From: Impatiens glandulifera
Taxonomy: Eukaryota > Streptophyta > Magnoliopsida > Ericales > Balsaminaceae
DNA length: 64,000 nt
Direction of reading: 5' to 3'
Assembly: GCF_907164915.1 (NCBI RefSeq)
Contig: NC_061862.1
Coordinates: forward strand, 58,258,619 to 58,322,618
Below the pieces are notes generated by a model. That model made no database searches. It saw only the letters and a program-made list of their open reading frames with translations, and was not told the origin of the DNA. Positions 33,963-44,600 of this stretch are shown here, piece by piece. Positions within the stretch are counted from its first letter, which is position 1. Each line of letters opens with the position of its first letter. The position numbers and the translations under genes are program-made.

Positions 33963-35301
33963 TGATAGGATCGACTTTATCGTTAGAGACGGGGGTCTGG
34001 CTAAGGATGAAGGCTTATGAAAAACGGTTTGAAAGAAATCCTGTTAAGGATTTAATTCACTTTCTATTCTACGCAAACTTGTGTAAACACTTGAAACGGA
34101 TTCAAGGCGGAATTGTTTACTTGGGTTTGAAGCACAAGATGAGATATGAAAATATGACAGAAAATGAAGAACACAACAGTTTGTTTATGGATGTTCGGAG
34201 AAACTCTCCTACATCACCCCTTCTTCCAACCACCGGAAGGATTCACTATATGATAAGAATCAAATACAGTTTACACACACACTTAGCTCATTATTGAACA
34301 GAACACTTTCTGTTCAATTACAAGAAGATGAAGAATATCACTCAGCTTATGGTGTTTTGATTCTAGCTCTCTCTCTCGATTTACACACAGTACAATCAGA
34401 AAGAAGCTTCAAGAATGAGTTCAGTAAGCAAGATGATTGAGTAGTCTCTCTTCAAAATCAGAATGCTTGGTTGTTCGTAAGGTTTCGTATCTGGTAAGGT
34501 AGGTGCTCCGTCCGCTGCTTTAAGGATTGGTTAAATACTGATCAGAAGCTAACGGTCGAATCTTCAAAAATGATACGTGGCGCTCTTCTATTGGAAAGTC
34601 TCCATTGTACACAGAAGGTTCTGAGCACAAGGATCGTGGCCGTACCAAACTGTTAGTGCGCCGAATATTCCATCAGGGATGTACCTGCAAAACGGGTAAT
34701 GTGAGGAAAATTCTCTTACGTGTCATTCCTTGATTGGATGCATATAGCTGTTGTATTGATCTTCACAGGAAAGTGGAGCAGGAGTACGGTACAACTATAG
34801 CACGTGGGTAGGAGAAATGCTAGATTCAAGCGTACTGCTTGAATCAGAGCATTAGACGTATTTCAGGTAGACAAATCAGTCTAATGAAATAAGTCAACTC
34901 CTCCTGATGAAAAACGTCTATTACACCGCCTGGTCTAATATAATTAGACTCGCGTCTAATATCAATAACCATTAGACGAGTGCGTCTAACTCCACTGAGT
35001 TAGACTACCACGTCTAATTCCGGTTCTACTTCAGACTTATCTGAAGGGGTTAGACCCACGTCTAACTTTCACTAATTAGACAATCCGTCTAATTATAATA
35101 ACCATTAGACGGGTACGTCTAACTCCACTAAGTTAGACTACCACATCTAATTCCGGTTCTACTTCAGACTTATCTGAAGGAGTTAGACCCACGTCTAACT
35201 TTCACTAATTAGACAATCCGTCTAATTATAATAACCATTAGACGGGTACGTCTAACTCCACTGAGTTAGACTACCACGTCTAATTCCAGTTCTACTTCAG
35301 T
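33963..35301 (-). mobile_element. SIRE-like copia element 2, 3' LTR (truncated inside)
   Basis: Begins TGATAGGATCGAC directly after the target duplication TTGTA (33958-33962). About 1.34 kb of a 2.2 kb LTR remains. Near 35301 (TACTTCAG) it jumps into sequence that in element 1 lies at about 23587, beyond the extra ORF. The inner part of the LTR, the polypurine tract and the post-pol ORF are therefore deleted. A palindrome array with 133-bp units remains at 34850-35295. Confidence 0.88.
34850..35295. repeat. TTAGAC...GTCTAA palindrome array, element 2 3' LTR (partial)
   Basis: About three units of 133 bp, each with CTGAAGG..GTTAGACCCACG, AATTAGACAATCCGTCTAAT and ACCATTAGACGGGTACGTCT. Truncated by the deletion at 35301. 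Confidence 0.9.
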
Positions 35302-36735
35302 TTCGTTTTGAACAATACATTCCCCCTCAATTTATGCACATAATTACGCCAATCAAGATCAACAAGACCTAGCATGTTTCTAAAATGAGAAAACTTATCT
35401 TCCGGAAGAGGTTTTGTGAAAATGTCTGCAGTTTGTTGATCTGTAGGAACATGTTCAAGACGGATTTGCTTCTAATTGACATGATCTCGGATGAAGTGAT
35501 GCATGATTTCAATATGCTTTGTCCGAGAATACAGAATAGGATTATAGGATATTGCGATGGCACTAGTGTTGTCGCAGAAAATTGGAGATTCATCAGCCTC
35601 AATTCCATAGTCTCTGAGCTGTTGCTGAATCCACGGAACTTGAGAGCAGCAACTACCAGCGACAAGATACTCTGCTTCAGCTGTAGAGGTTGCCATAGAA
35701 GTCTGCTTCTTGCTAAACCATGTGATTAGATGATCTCCAAGGAACTGGCAAGTTCCAATTGTGCTTTTTCTATCAAATTTGCATCCTGCATAATCTGCAT
35801 CTGAGAAGCTAATTAAATTGAAACTGGAATCATTCGGATACCACAGTCCCACATTTTGAGTTTCCTTTAAATATTTAAGAATACGTTTAGCAGTAGTGAA
35901 ATGAGAGAGTTTAGGATCAACCTGGAATCTGCCACAGACACCAACTGCAAATTGAATGTCTGGCCTGCTGGCAGTTACATATAGCAAGGAACCGACGAGT
36001 CCTCTATATGCTGTAACATCTACACTTTGGCCATCTTCATCTTTGTCCAATTTGACTGTGGAGCTCATAGGAGTAGCTGCTGCAGAACAGTTCTCCAAAC
36101 CAAATTTCTTTAGCAATTCTTTGGTGTATTTGACTTGGTTGATGAGGGTTCCGTTTTCCAGCTGACGGATCTGAAGCCCAAGGAAGAATGTAAGTTCTCC
36201 CATCATGCTCATTTCAAACCTATCCTGCATCAGCTTGGCAAATTTCTCACATAGTTTGGGGTTAGTTGACCCAAAGATAATGTCATCAACATATATCTGA
36301 ACAAGTAGTATATGAGAGTCTTTAGCAAATCTGAACAGGGTTTTATCCACTGTTCCAACAACAAAATCATGATCAAATAAGAAATTGGTTAGAGTGTCAT
36401 ACCAAGCTCTAAGAGCTTGTTTTAGACCATACAATGCTGTGTTAAGTCTATAAACATGATCAGGTAAAACATGATCTACGAAACCAGGGGGCTGCTCAAC
36501 ATATACTTCCTCATTTAATTTTCCATTTAAAAATGCACTTTTTATATCCATTTAAAAGACTTTAAAATTCTTAAATGATGCATATGCTAGAAAGATTTTG
36601 ATTGCTTCTAGTCTTGCAACCGGTGCAAAGGACTCATCAAAATCAATACCTTCCTCATGTGTGTATCCTTGAGCAACTAAACGAGCTTTGTTTCTGATGA
36701 CTAGGCCATCTTCACTGAGCTTGTTTCTAAAGACC
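35302..36735 (-). pseudogene. Element 2 pol: reverse transcriptase and RNase H, largely intact frame
   Basis: A 359-codon open frame (35472-36551) begins MDIKSAFLNGKLNEEVYVEQ and contains [26 protein letters not shown] (RT catalytic YVDD), LTFFLGLQIRQLENGTLINQ and RNase H blocks DADYAGCKFDRKSTIGTCQF, STAEAEYLVAGSCC and FCDNTSAIAIS. A stop after HFIRDHVN (about 35471) cuts off the last part. Upstream, the fingers region ([20 protein letters not shown]) ends at a stop near 36552 where element 1 continues. Better preserved than element 1. Confidence 0.9.
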
Positions 36736-38165
36736 CATCTTGTTCCTATAACTGACTTGTTAGTTGGTCTAGGAGTAAAATACCACACTTTATTTCTATC
36801 AAATTGGTTTAACTCCTCTTGCATAGTATTGATCAAATCTGGATCAACTATAGCTTCACCAATTTTCTTTGGTTCAGTTTGAGAAATAAATGCAGAATTG
36901 GCCATTTCATCCATCAACTGACGTCTTGTCCTTCGAGGAGAAAAAGGGTTACCAATTATCAGTTCTGGTAGATGATTTCTGTTCCATCTGAAGTTGGAAT
37001 CAAGAGGATTGGTCATCTGAACCGGTGACACCGCGACATCCAAACTTTCAACTTCTTGTTGAACAGAAGTTTGTACGTCTGGTTGAACTTCAACCGGATC
37101 AGCCACAGGATCAGATAGAGCCATCCGCTTGTCCAAAGTTTCTTCTTCTTCACTTACAGACTCAAGACTAGCCGCTTGCAGTCTATCAGCAAGCTCAATG
37201 GGTTCTTTGGATTTGCTCTCAACAGGCTCATCAAAAATTACATGAAGGGATTCTTCAACAGTCTGAGTTCTTTTGTTGTATACTCTGTAAGCCTTGCTTA
37301 CTGATGAGTATTCCAACATAAATCTTTCATCTACTTTAGCATCAAAGGCAGTTAAATAAACCTTTCCATTGTTATGGATAAAATAGTTACATCAAAATAT
37401 TTTAAAATACGAAACTGTGGGAATTCTCCCACAATACAATTCATAGGGAGTTTTATCAAAACGTCAAGCAGTACTAATAGCTTCCGCCCAGAACCTCTGA
37501 GGAACATCTGATTCAGCAAGCATAGATCTCGTTGCTTCTTTCAGAGTTCTCACTCTTCTCTCAGCAATGCCGTTTTGCTGTGGAGTTCTGACACTAGACA
37601 ACTCGTGCCTAATTCCATTCTCCTCAAGATAAGATGATAGAAATCTGTTAGTGAATTCAGTTCATTGATCACTTCTAATACATGAGATATTCAGAGATTT
37701 CTGATTGTGAATGCCTCTAAATATTCTTATCAAATTTTCAGCAGTTTTATCTTTTGATGGCAAAAATGCAACCCACGTAAAACGTGAAAAATCATCAATA
37801 ACAATTAAGGCAAATCTCATTCCTCCTACACTTTTTACAGGAATTGGACCAAAGAGATCCATATGTAAAAGTTCTATGATACGGATGAATTGTGATTTTC
37901 CTTTGCTTTTGAACGATGATCTGCCCTGTTTGCCTAACTGGAAAGCAGTGCAAATCTTGTCCTTTGAAAACTGAAGATTAGGTAAACCAATAACTAAATT
38001 GTTTGAACAAATGTTGTTGATGGTTTTAAAATTCAAGTGGTTCAAACGTTTATGCCATAACCATTTCTGGTCATTTTTGGCAATCATGCACATAGGATCA
38101 GCTGTTTCTTTTTGCCAATTCATTTTATATGAGTTTCCTACTCTGCTTCCAGTTAATAAGAGTTT
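36736..38165 (-). pseudogene. Element 2 pol: integrase and hinge; protease deleted
   Basis: Zinc-binding domain KWLWHKRLNHLNFKTI and CTAFQLGKQGR (the second Cys pair is altered to C..F), then core FALIVIDDFSRFTWVAF (first Asp), CIRSDQ followed by a stop, the QQNGIAERR-type region and hinge. A deletion removes about 90 bases near 37464 (the CYTQNRSIINK region). At about 38166-38171 the sequence jumps to the gag-pol spacer, deleting roughly 345 bases present in element 1 (about 26485-26833), including the protease active site. Confidence 0.84.
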
Positions 38166-38219
38166 CCTTTAATTGGGTCATCGATCAATCAGTCCCTTAG
38201 GAATACATATTTGAGTTAT

Positions 38220-39346
38220 TTTGATGGATTTCCCATTCTGTGTTGTGATTAATGCATAGGTTTTTGACTTAGCAGATGACTTCCTGCTAGCCACTGATCC
38301 TTTAGTTTTTTAAAAAGATTTTCTTTTAAAACTCCTTGACATTGAGTCAGGTTTTAAATTACCAAACTTATTAGACTTTTCAAGCTTATTCTTAAGCCAG
38401 CTAACAATTGGTGGAATATAAATTATTTCATTTTTAAAAGCCACTTCTTCATAAATAGGATCAGATTCAATGTCAGTCATACTTCCTTTGACAAAACTTA
38501 TTGGCTTAAGTTTGTCATTTGGCTTTGACTTTTTGCAGGGCAGGTTAGAATCATTGCCATCAAATCCCAATCCGGATCTAGATCCAGCAGGTTTCAACAT
38601 GCTGATCTGATGTTTGACAGCATCACCAGACCTTGTCCATGCACTGACTATGTAGTTCAGTCTCTTGTTTTCAGATGAAAGAGTTTGAATCTGTTCTTTG
38701 AGCATCTCATTCTCGGATGAGATCTCTGTTAATTTTCATTAAAAACATTTGATTCGGGTTCTTGCTTTGAAAAGGGAACAATTGATTCATATTTGACTTT
38801 CATTTCATAAAAAGAGTCAGCTAACTTTTTGTACTCAATAGCCATTTCATTGAGTGCATTAGATAGCTCCTCGTTTGTAAATTCTGGTTCAGAGATATCA
38901 TTTACTTTAGGTTGGTCATCAGCCATCAAGAATTTTACAGCTTCATTCTCTCTTTCGGTGGGAGATTCCTCAGTATCACTGTCAGCCCATCTGGATTTGT
39001 TATGACTACACATGAATGCATTCTGGTTGTTCTTTGCTTGAGGGATCACTCCATGGATCTGGCTGAGCTTATCCCATATTTCTTTTGCAGTGGAGCAGGA
39101 CTTAATCTCACAGAACATATTTGTGTTGAGAGATTGAAACAGGATGTTCTTAGCAACATTATCCAGGTTGTTTGTCACCTTATCTTCAGTGGTCCACTAA
39201 CTTCTTGGCTTAGAGATCTTTATGGGACCATCGGTGATGACACTCCACATATCATAGTCAATGGCAGCCAAGTGAGCTTGCATCTTTATCATCCATAAAT
39301 CATAGTTGTCCTTTGACAGAAGAGGAATTTCATTAATGCAAGACAT
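38220..39346 (-). pseudogene. Element 2 gag (zinc knuckle missing)
   Basis: Start at 39346 with MSCINEIPLLSKDNYDLWMI and DMWSVITDGPIKISKPRS, then TAG where element 1 has Glu (about 39197). The frame continues from 39178 with SLNTNMFCEIKSCSTAKEIW and IHGVIPQAKNN, then directly SRWADSDTEESPTERENEAV. A frameshift near 38729 precedes QTLSSENKRLNYIVSAWTRS and SGLGFDGNDSNLPCKKSK. It lacks the same central segment and CCHC knuckle as element 1. Confidence 0.86.
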
Positions 39347-39381
39347 GTTTTGGGAACTTGATGCTTGAGAATAGAAACAAG

Positions 39382-39393
39382 GCTCTGATACCA
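39382..39393 (-). other. Primer-binding site of element 2
   Basis: On the - strand TGGTATCAGAGC, an exact initiator Met tRNA site, next to the LTR. Confidence 0.9.
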
Positions 39394-39394
39394 A

Positions 39395-41621
39395 TGATAG
39401 GATCAACTTTATCGTTAAAGACGGGGGTCTGGCTAAGGATGAAGGCTTATGAAAAACGGTTTGAAAGAAATTCTGTTAAGGATTTAATTCACTTTCTATT
39501 CTACGCAAACTTGTGTAAACACTTGAAACGGATTCAAGGCAGAATTGTTTACTTGGGTTTGAAGCACAAGATGAGATATGAAAAGATGATAGAAAATGAA
39601 GAACACAACAGTTTGTTTATGGATGTTCGGAGAAACTCTCCTACGCCATCCCTTCTTCCAACCACCGGAAGGATTCACTATATGATAAGAATCAAATACA
39701 GTTTACACACACTTAGCTCACTATTGAACATAACACTTTCTGTTCAATTACAAGAAGATGAAGAATATCACTCCGCTAATGGTGTTTTGATTCTAGCTCT
39801 CTCTCTCGATTTACACACAGTACAATTAGAAAGAAGTTTCAAGAATGAGTTCAGTAAGAAAGATGATTGAGTAGTCTCTCTGCAAAATCAGAATGCTTGG
39901 TTGTTCGTAAGGTTTCGTATCTAGTAAGGTAGGTGCTCCATCCGTTGCTCTAAGGATTGGTTAAATACTGATCAGAAGCTAACGGTCGAATCTTCAAGAA
40001 TGATACGTGGCGCTCTTCTATTGGAAAGCCTCCATTGTACACAGCAGGTTCTGAGCACAAGGATCGTGGCCGTACCAAACTGGTAGTGCACCGAATATTC
40101 CATCAGGGATGTACCTGCAAAAGGGGTAATGTGAGGAAAATTATCTTACGTGTCATTCCTTAATTGGATGCATATAGCTGTTGTCCTGATCTTCGCAGGA
40201 AAATGGGGCAGGAGTAGGGTACAGCTATAACACGTGGGTAGGAGAAATGCTAGATTCAAGTGTACTGCTTGAATAAGAGCATTAGACGTATTTCAGTTAG
40301 ACAGATTAGTCTAATGAAATAAGTCAACTCCTCTTGATGAAAAACGTCTATTAGACCGCCTGGTCTAATATAATTAGACTCGCGTCTAATATCAATAACC
40401 ATTAGACGGGTACGTCTAACTCCACTGAATTAGACTACCACGTCTAATTCTGGTTCTACTTCAGACTTATCTGAAGGAGTTAGACCCACGTCTAACTTTC
40501 ACTAATTAGACAATCCGTCTAATTATAATAACCATTAGACGGGTACGTCTTACTCCACTGAGTTATACTACCACATCTAATTCCCGTTCTACTTCAGACT
40601 TATCTAAAAGAGTTAGACCCACGTCTAACTTTCACTAATTAGACAATCCGTCTAATTATAATAACCAATAGATGGGTACTTCTAACTCCACTGAGTTAGA
40701 CTACCACGTCTAATTCCGGTTCTACTTCAGACTTATCTGAAGGAGTTAGACCCACGTCTAACTTTCAATAATTATACAATCCGTCTAATTATAATAACCA
40801 TTAGACGGGTACGTCTAACTCCACTAAGTTAGACTACCACGTCTAATTCCGCATATTCATTAGACCATCCGTCTAATTCTTTACGTCTATTAGACTTACA
40901 CGTCTAACTCCGATAAGTTAGACTGTACGTCTAATTCTATTAGACTTACGTCTAATTCCGTGTATTCATTAGACTACCCGTCTAATTCTTTACACTTCTA
41001 TTAGACTTACACGTCTAACTCCGATGAGTTAGACTGTACGTCTAATTCCGTGTATTCATTAGACTACCCGTCTAATTCTTTACGTCTATTAGACTTACAC
41101 GTCTAACTCCGATGAGTTAGACTGTACGTCTAATTCTATTAAACTTACGTCTAATTCCGTGTATTCATTAGACTACCCGTCTAATTCTTTACACGTCTAT
41201 TAGACTTACACGTCTAACTCCGATGAGTTAGACTGTACGTCTAATTCTTTTAGACTTACGTCTAATTTCGTGTATTCATTAGACAACCCGTCTAATTCTT
41301 TACACGTCTAACTCTGATGAGTTAGACTGTACGTCTAATTTCATTATACTCACGTCTAATTCATGCGTCTATTAGACTGCCCCCGTCTAACTCCGTTGAG
41401 TTAAACTGAGTGTCTAATTTTATTAGACTTGCGTCTAACTTAATGCGAATGGAGATCAAAATCGGTCTAATGACCCTCATTAGAACCAAGTCTAAAGACA
41501 TGTTTGTCTTAATACATGTTTGTCTTAATACACCTGTATCAAAACTTATAAATTATTTCATCATCAAAATATCAGAGGATAAATTATTTCAACACTTAGT
41601 CAAAATAATTTGACCCAACAT
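39395..41621 (-). mobile_element. SIRE-like copia element 2, 5' LTR
   Basis: Complete LTR of 2227 bp from TGATAGGATCAAC to GACCCAACA, followed directly by the target duplication TTGTA (41622-41626). A TATTTAA box is at 39961-39967 on the - strand. The palindrome array occupies 40285-41490. Confidence 0.93.
40285..41490. repeat. TTAGAC...GTCTAA palindrome array, element 2 5' LTR
   Basis: Two sub-arrays. A 133-bp unit with TACCACGTCTAATTC and ACCATTAGACGGGTACGTCT repeats up to about 40850. A second unit of about 110 bp, running from GTATTCATTAGACTACCCGT through TTAGACTTACACGTCTAACT to the next GTATTC, repeats until about 41340. Both are built of TTAGAC and GTCTAA pairs. Confidence 0.92.
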
Positions 41622-41626
41622 TGTAT

Positions 41627-41660
41627 TTGTCACAAGAGATGTACATTGAGAAAGCTAGAA
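41627..41660 (+). pseudogene. Tork/Tnt1-like copia RT, short right part
   Basis: After the TTGTA duplication the RT continues (LSQEMYIEKA, typical of the block after RT in Tnt1-like elements) for about 30 bases. It then changes abruptly to the LTR-like sequence of the next element, so the rest of the Tork element is lost. Confidence 0.75.
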
Positions 41661-43709
41661 AACTCGGTCGGGTTCTACGGTCCTAACTTAGAAAATCGGT
41701 CCTAGGCTAAAGGGAGTGCTCTCGGTCATAGGTTAGAAAACTCGTTCGGGTTGCACGGTCCTAGGATAAGATCCTTAGTCCTTGGTCTTCGGACCCGTGT
41801 TAGTTTTCTCAGTCCTTAGTCTCAAACCTGGGTTAAGTTTCTCGGTCCATTGCCTTTAGAACAAGCTATGTTTTATCGGTCGGTTTTCTCAGACCCAGGC
41901 TAAGATCCTCGGTCCTTGTTCTCAGACCTAGGCTAAGAACCTCAGTCCTTTGCCTTGGTCCAATAGGACCGAGTGTTCTTCATTTGGTATGAAGAATTGT
42001 AGGTTTATAACTTTTAATACAGATCATGAAAACATGATCTGTAAGATGCAAACAACTCATATGTATATAGAGATCATTATTCCTAACCCTAAACCCGATC
42101 AATCGAGCTTTACAAGGATTAATTTCTCAACTCGATTTCTAGGGTAAAAATTGGGAACTTTTGATTCAGGCCATCTCTTGCCCTTATTCTTGTTCTAACA
42201 GATTTGAAATGATGTTTATAGTTAACACAACAAAAACAAGAACATAAATCAAGTTCTATAACAATTTTTAAAATTGAAATTAATTTCTTTTTAATTTTAG
42301 TTGGATCAAACATGATCGACATATTGATTTTATGATTTGGAAATCATCCTAACATGTTTACAAACATGTTAGGTAGATAATTGAATCAAAATTCAAGTTT
42401 AAAAGCTCAAGAACACGAAATTCAAAATTTCCAGATTTTCAAATCAAATTTGATTTTTTTATTCAGGTTGATTTGATGAAATATCTTTCGATAGAAAGTT
42501 TAGAAATCATCTTATGATCAATTTCGACTATACAGAGCACGATATTGACCATGAAACGAGATCAACCCGATTGAAATAAAAAAAATCAATTATTCATCAC
42601 AAATTGAAGTATAACAAGTCTGGAAGCTTACTATTGATTGAAAAACACTCCAATAACTTTAAGAAAGCTTTTTAAAGCTCAAGATCGAAGTAGGGATGGC
42701 CAGAATGATTTCTTCAAAAATCAGTCGTCAAAACTTTGTTTGAGATCTTTGTTCAGGCTGTGATTGTGGGATTTTCTAGGATGAATTGGAAGAAGAACTC
42801 ATAATGACAATTTATACTCGAGCTAAGTTGGTTTCATGGACAAATTCAACTTCAATTTCTCTTCTGAAATTGCTTCTTCTTCGTTCTATTTTGTCTTCGG
42901 CAGCCTAGTTAGAGGATAAGGTTTGAATTCAAAGTTTAGGGGTAATGATGGCGCGGAAGAGACATGCTCGTGGTTGAAATATTGAAGGATAAAGATAGAA
43001 GATGATGGAGATAAGGTTTCTGGAAGGTCGCCGACATCGATCGTGGGCCTCTAGTGTTCGTGAAGGAGACGAAAAAAACAACGTCGTTTTGTTTGAAATA
43101 AACGATCCGTTGTGTTACGTTGGCGTTCCGTTAGTGGATCCGGTGAGGACCCGGGCGCGTACATCCTTCGTTACATCCGGTTGTGTGGAAGCGTCTTAGC
43201 GTTGGATGATGCCCAAAACGCTCATCTAACGGCCACAGATTCTGCTGCAACAATTAAATATATTTTTTTCACACAAGATCATCCGTTTATATTTTTTAAT
43301 AAAAGAGTTATTTCAAATCGATTTTTTAACTAATTCTTGCGTTTTTCTTCACCAAATAAATACACAAAATATTTTTGATAACACAATAAAAATTATGTTC
43401 ATTTATTTTATTTTTGGGTATTTGGGATACTTATTTAATTGTTTTAAGCTATAAATTATACATAATTTATGTTTAAAATCACAATTAAATTATTTCAACC
43501 TCTTTTTGGGTTTAATTTTGGTAAAACAAATACAATATTTTATCTTCAAATTATTTTTGGATTTTTAATTAATTTTCCTAATTAGAATGTAATTATTAAA
43601 ATAATTAGTCCTAATTTGATCATAACCCCTCCTTTTGAATATTTTGAATTTAAAAATTCAAATTATTATTATGAAAATAATAATATTATTATAAATTGGG
43701 GCATGTCAA
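41661..43709 (-). mobile_element. Tat/Ogre-type LTR fragment, opposite orientation
   Basis: Diverged relative of the LTR at 6540-9500, on the - strand. Shared features in the same order: a possible start TGACATGCCCCAATTT (43709 downward); AT-rich part with TTTTGTGTATTT; ACGTCGTTTT palindrome remnant (43073-43090); the GC-rich block whose translation VPLVDP is shared with copies A and B (about 43120); AAAGCTT and GGAGTGTTTTTCAATCA (about 42640); and the GACCGAG array as CTCGGTC (41661-41975). The last third of the LTR and its primer site are absent on the 41661 side. No coding region is supported. Confidence 0.65.
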
Positions 43710-43724
43710 AATTCCATACTTACA

Positions 43725-44035
43725 GAAACCATATCCATTAATTGGTTGTAACATCAATCTGGTATTTAAACCAATCTGTGTTATTAGAATAACATTGAAT
43801 GATATTTAAACCAATCGGTATTATTTAAATAATACAGATTAGTGTTATAACCAATCGATAAAAGTCTACTGATAATATTGATTGGTGTTCAAACCAATCA
43901 GTTTAGTGCTAAAAACCTTACAAAAAATGGGTGAAAATTTTGTCGCGTTTATCAAGTCATATTAATGATTGGTTTGCCTACCAATTGGTATTTGTTACGT
44001 CATAATACCGATTGGTTTGTCTACCAATTGGTAAT
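43725..44035. repeat. Inverted ACCAATYGGTA repeats, probable CACTA subterminal region
   Basis: AACCAATC, GATTGGTTT, ACCAATTGGTA and ACCGATTGGT recur in both orientations. Subterminal arrays of short repeats bound by transposase are typical of CACTA elements, and a CACTA transposase follows on the + strand. A degraded CACTA-type end could be CATACTTACAGAAACC near 43715. Confidence 0.5.
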
Positions 44036-44600
44036 GCCCATATAATTAACAAAACAACCCGAGAGTTTTTCCTATTACCGTCTGAATCATTCTTCTCTTC
44101 CCCAAATTGCGTCGTCCCTTCTTCTATTCCCCTGAATCACGATGTCCAATTGTTGTCGTCCGAATCGCCGTCCCGCTACTATTGTCCAAATCGTCGTTCC
44201 CCTGCTACTGTCCGTATCACCGTCCTCTACTACCGTCCGAATTACCCGATCTTCTTTGCCACAAGTCTTTGACTCAAGTCTCCTCTTCCTCACTGCAAGC
44301 CCCAAATTGATATATATATATATAGGTTTAAGTTTTGATAATATATATTTTTCTAATATGGATTATGTATTGATTTAAGTTTAGATATAATTTTTTATAT
44401 GAAATTAGTTTTGATATGTATTTAGGTTTTGATATAGATTTTTTGATATGAAATTAGGTTTTGATATAAATTTAGGTTTTGATATGATTTAAGTTTTGAT
44501 ATGGATTTAGGTTTTTATAGGGATTAGGTTTTGATATGAATATAAATCTTGTATTAGATTGTCATTCTAGATCTTGTGTTTTTTCAATAGTTATAATGGA
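44036..44600. repeat. Low-complexity leader and TTAGGTTTTGATATG minisatellite
   Basis: 44090-44260 is a pyrimidine-rich stretch with degenerate CCGTCCGAATC words. 44330-44550 is a tandem array of about 17-26 bp built on TTAGGTTTTGATATG(AA). No gene is seen; it probably belongs to the 5' region of the CACTA element. Confidence 0.7.

Noticed and set aside
44012..44310. Overlapping Ser/Pro/Arg-rich frames
   Set aside because: They arise from a pyrimidine-rich low-complexity leader and have no conserved motif.
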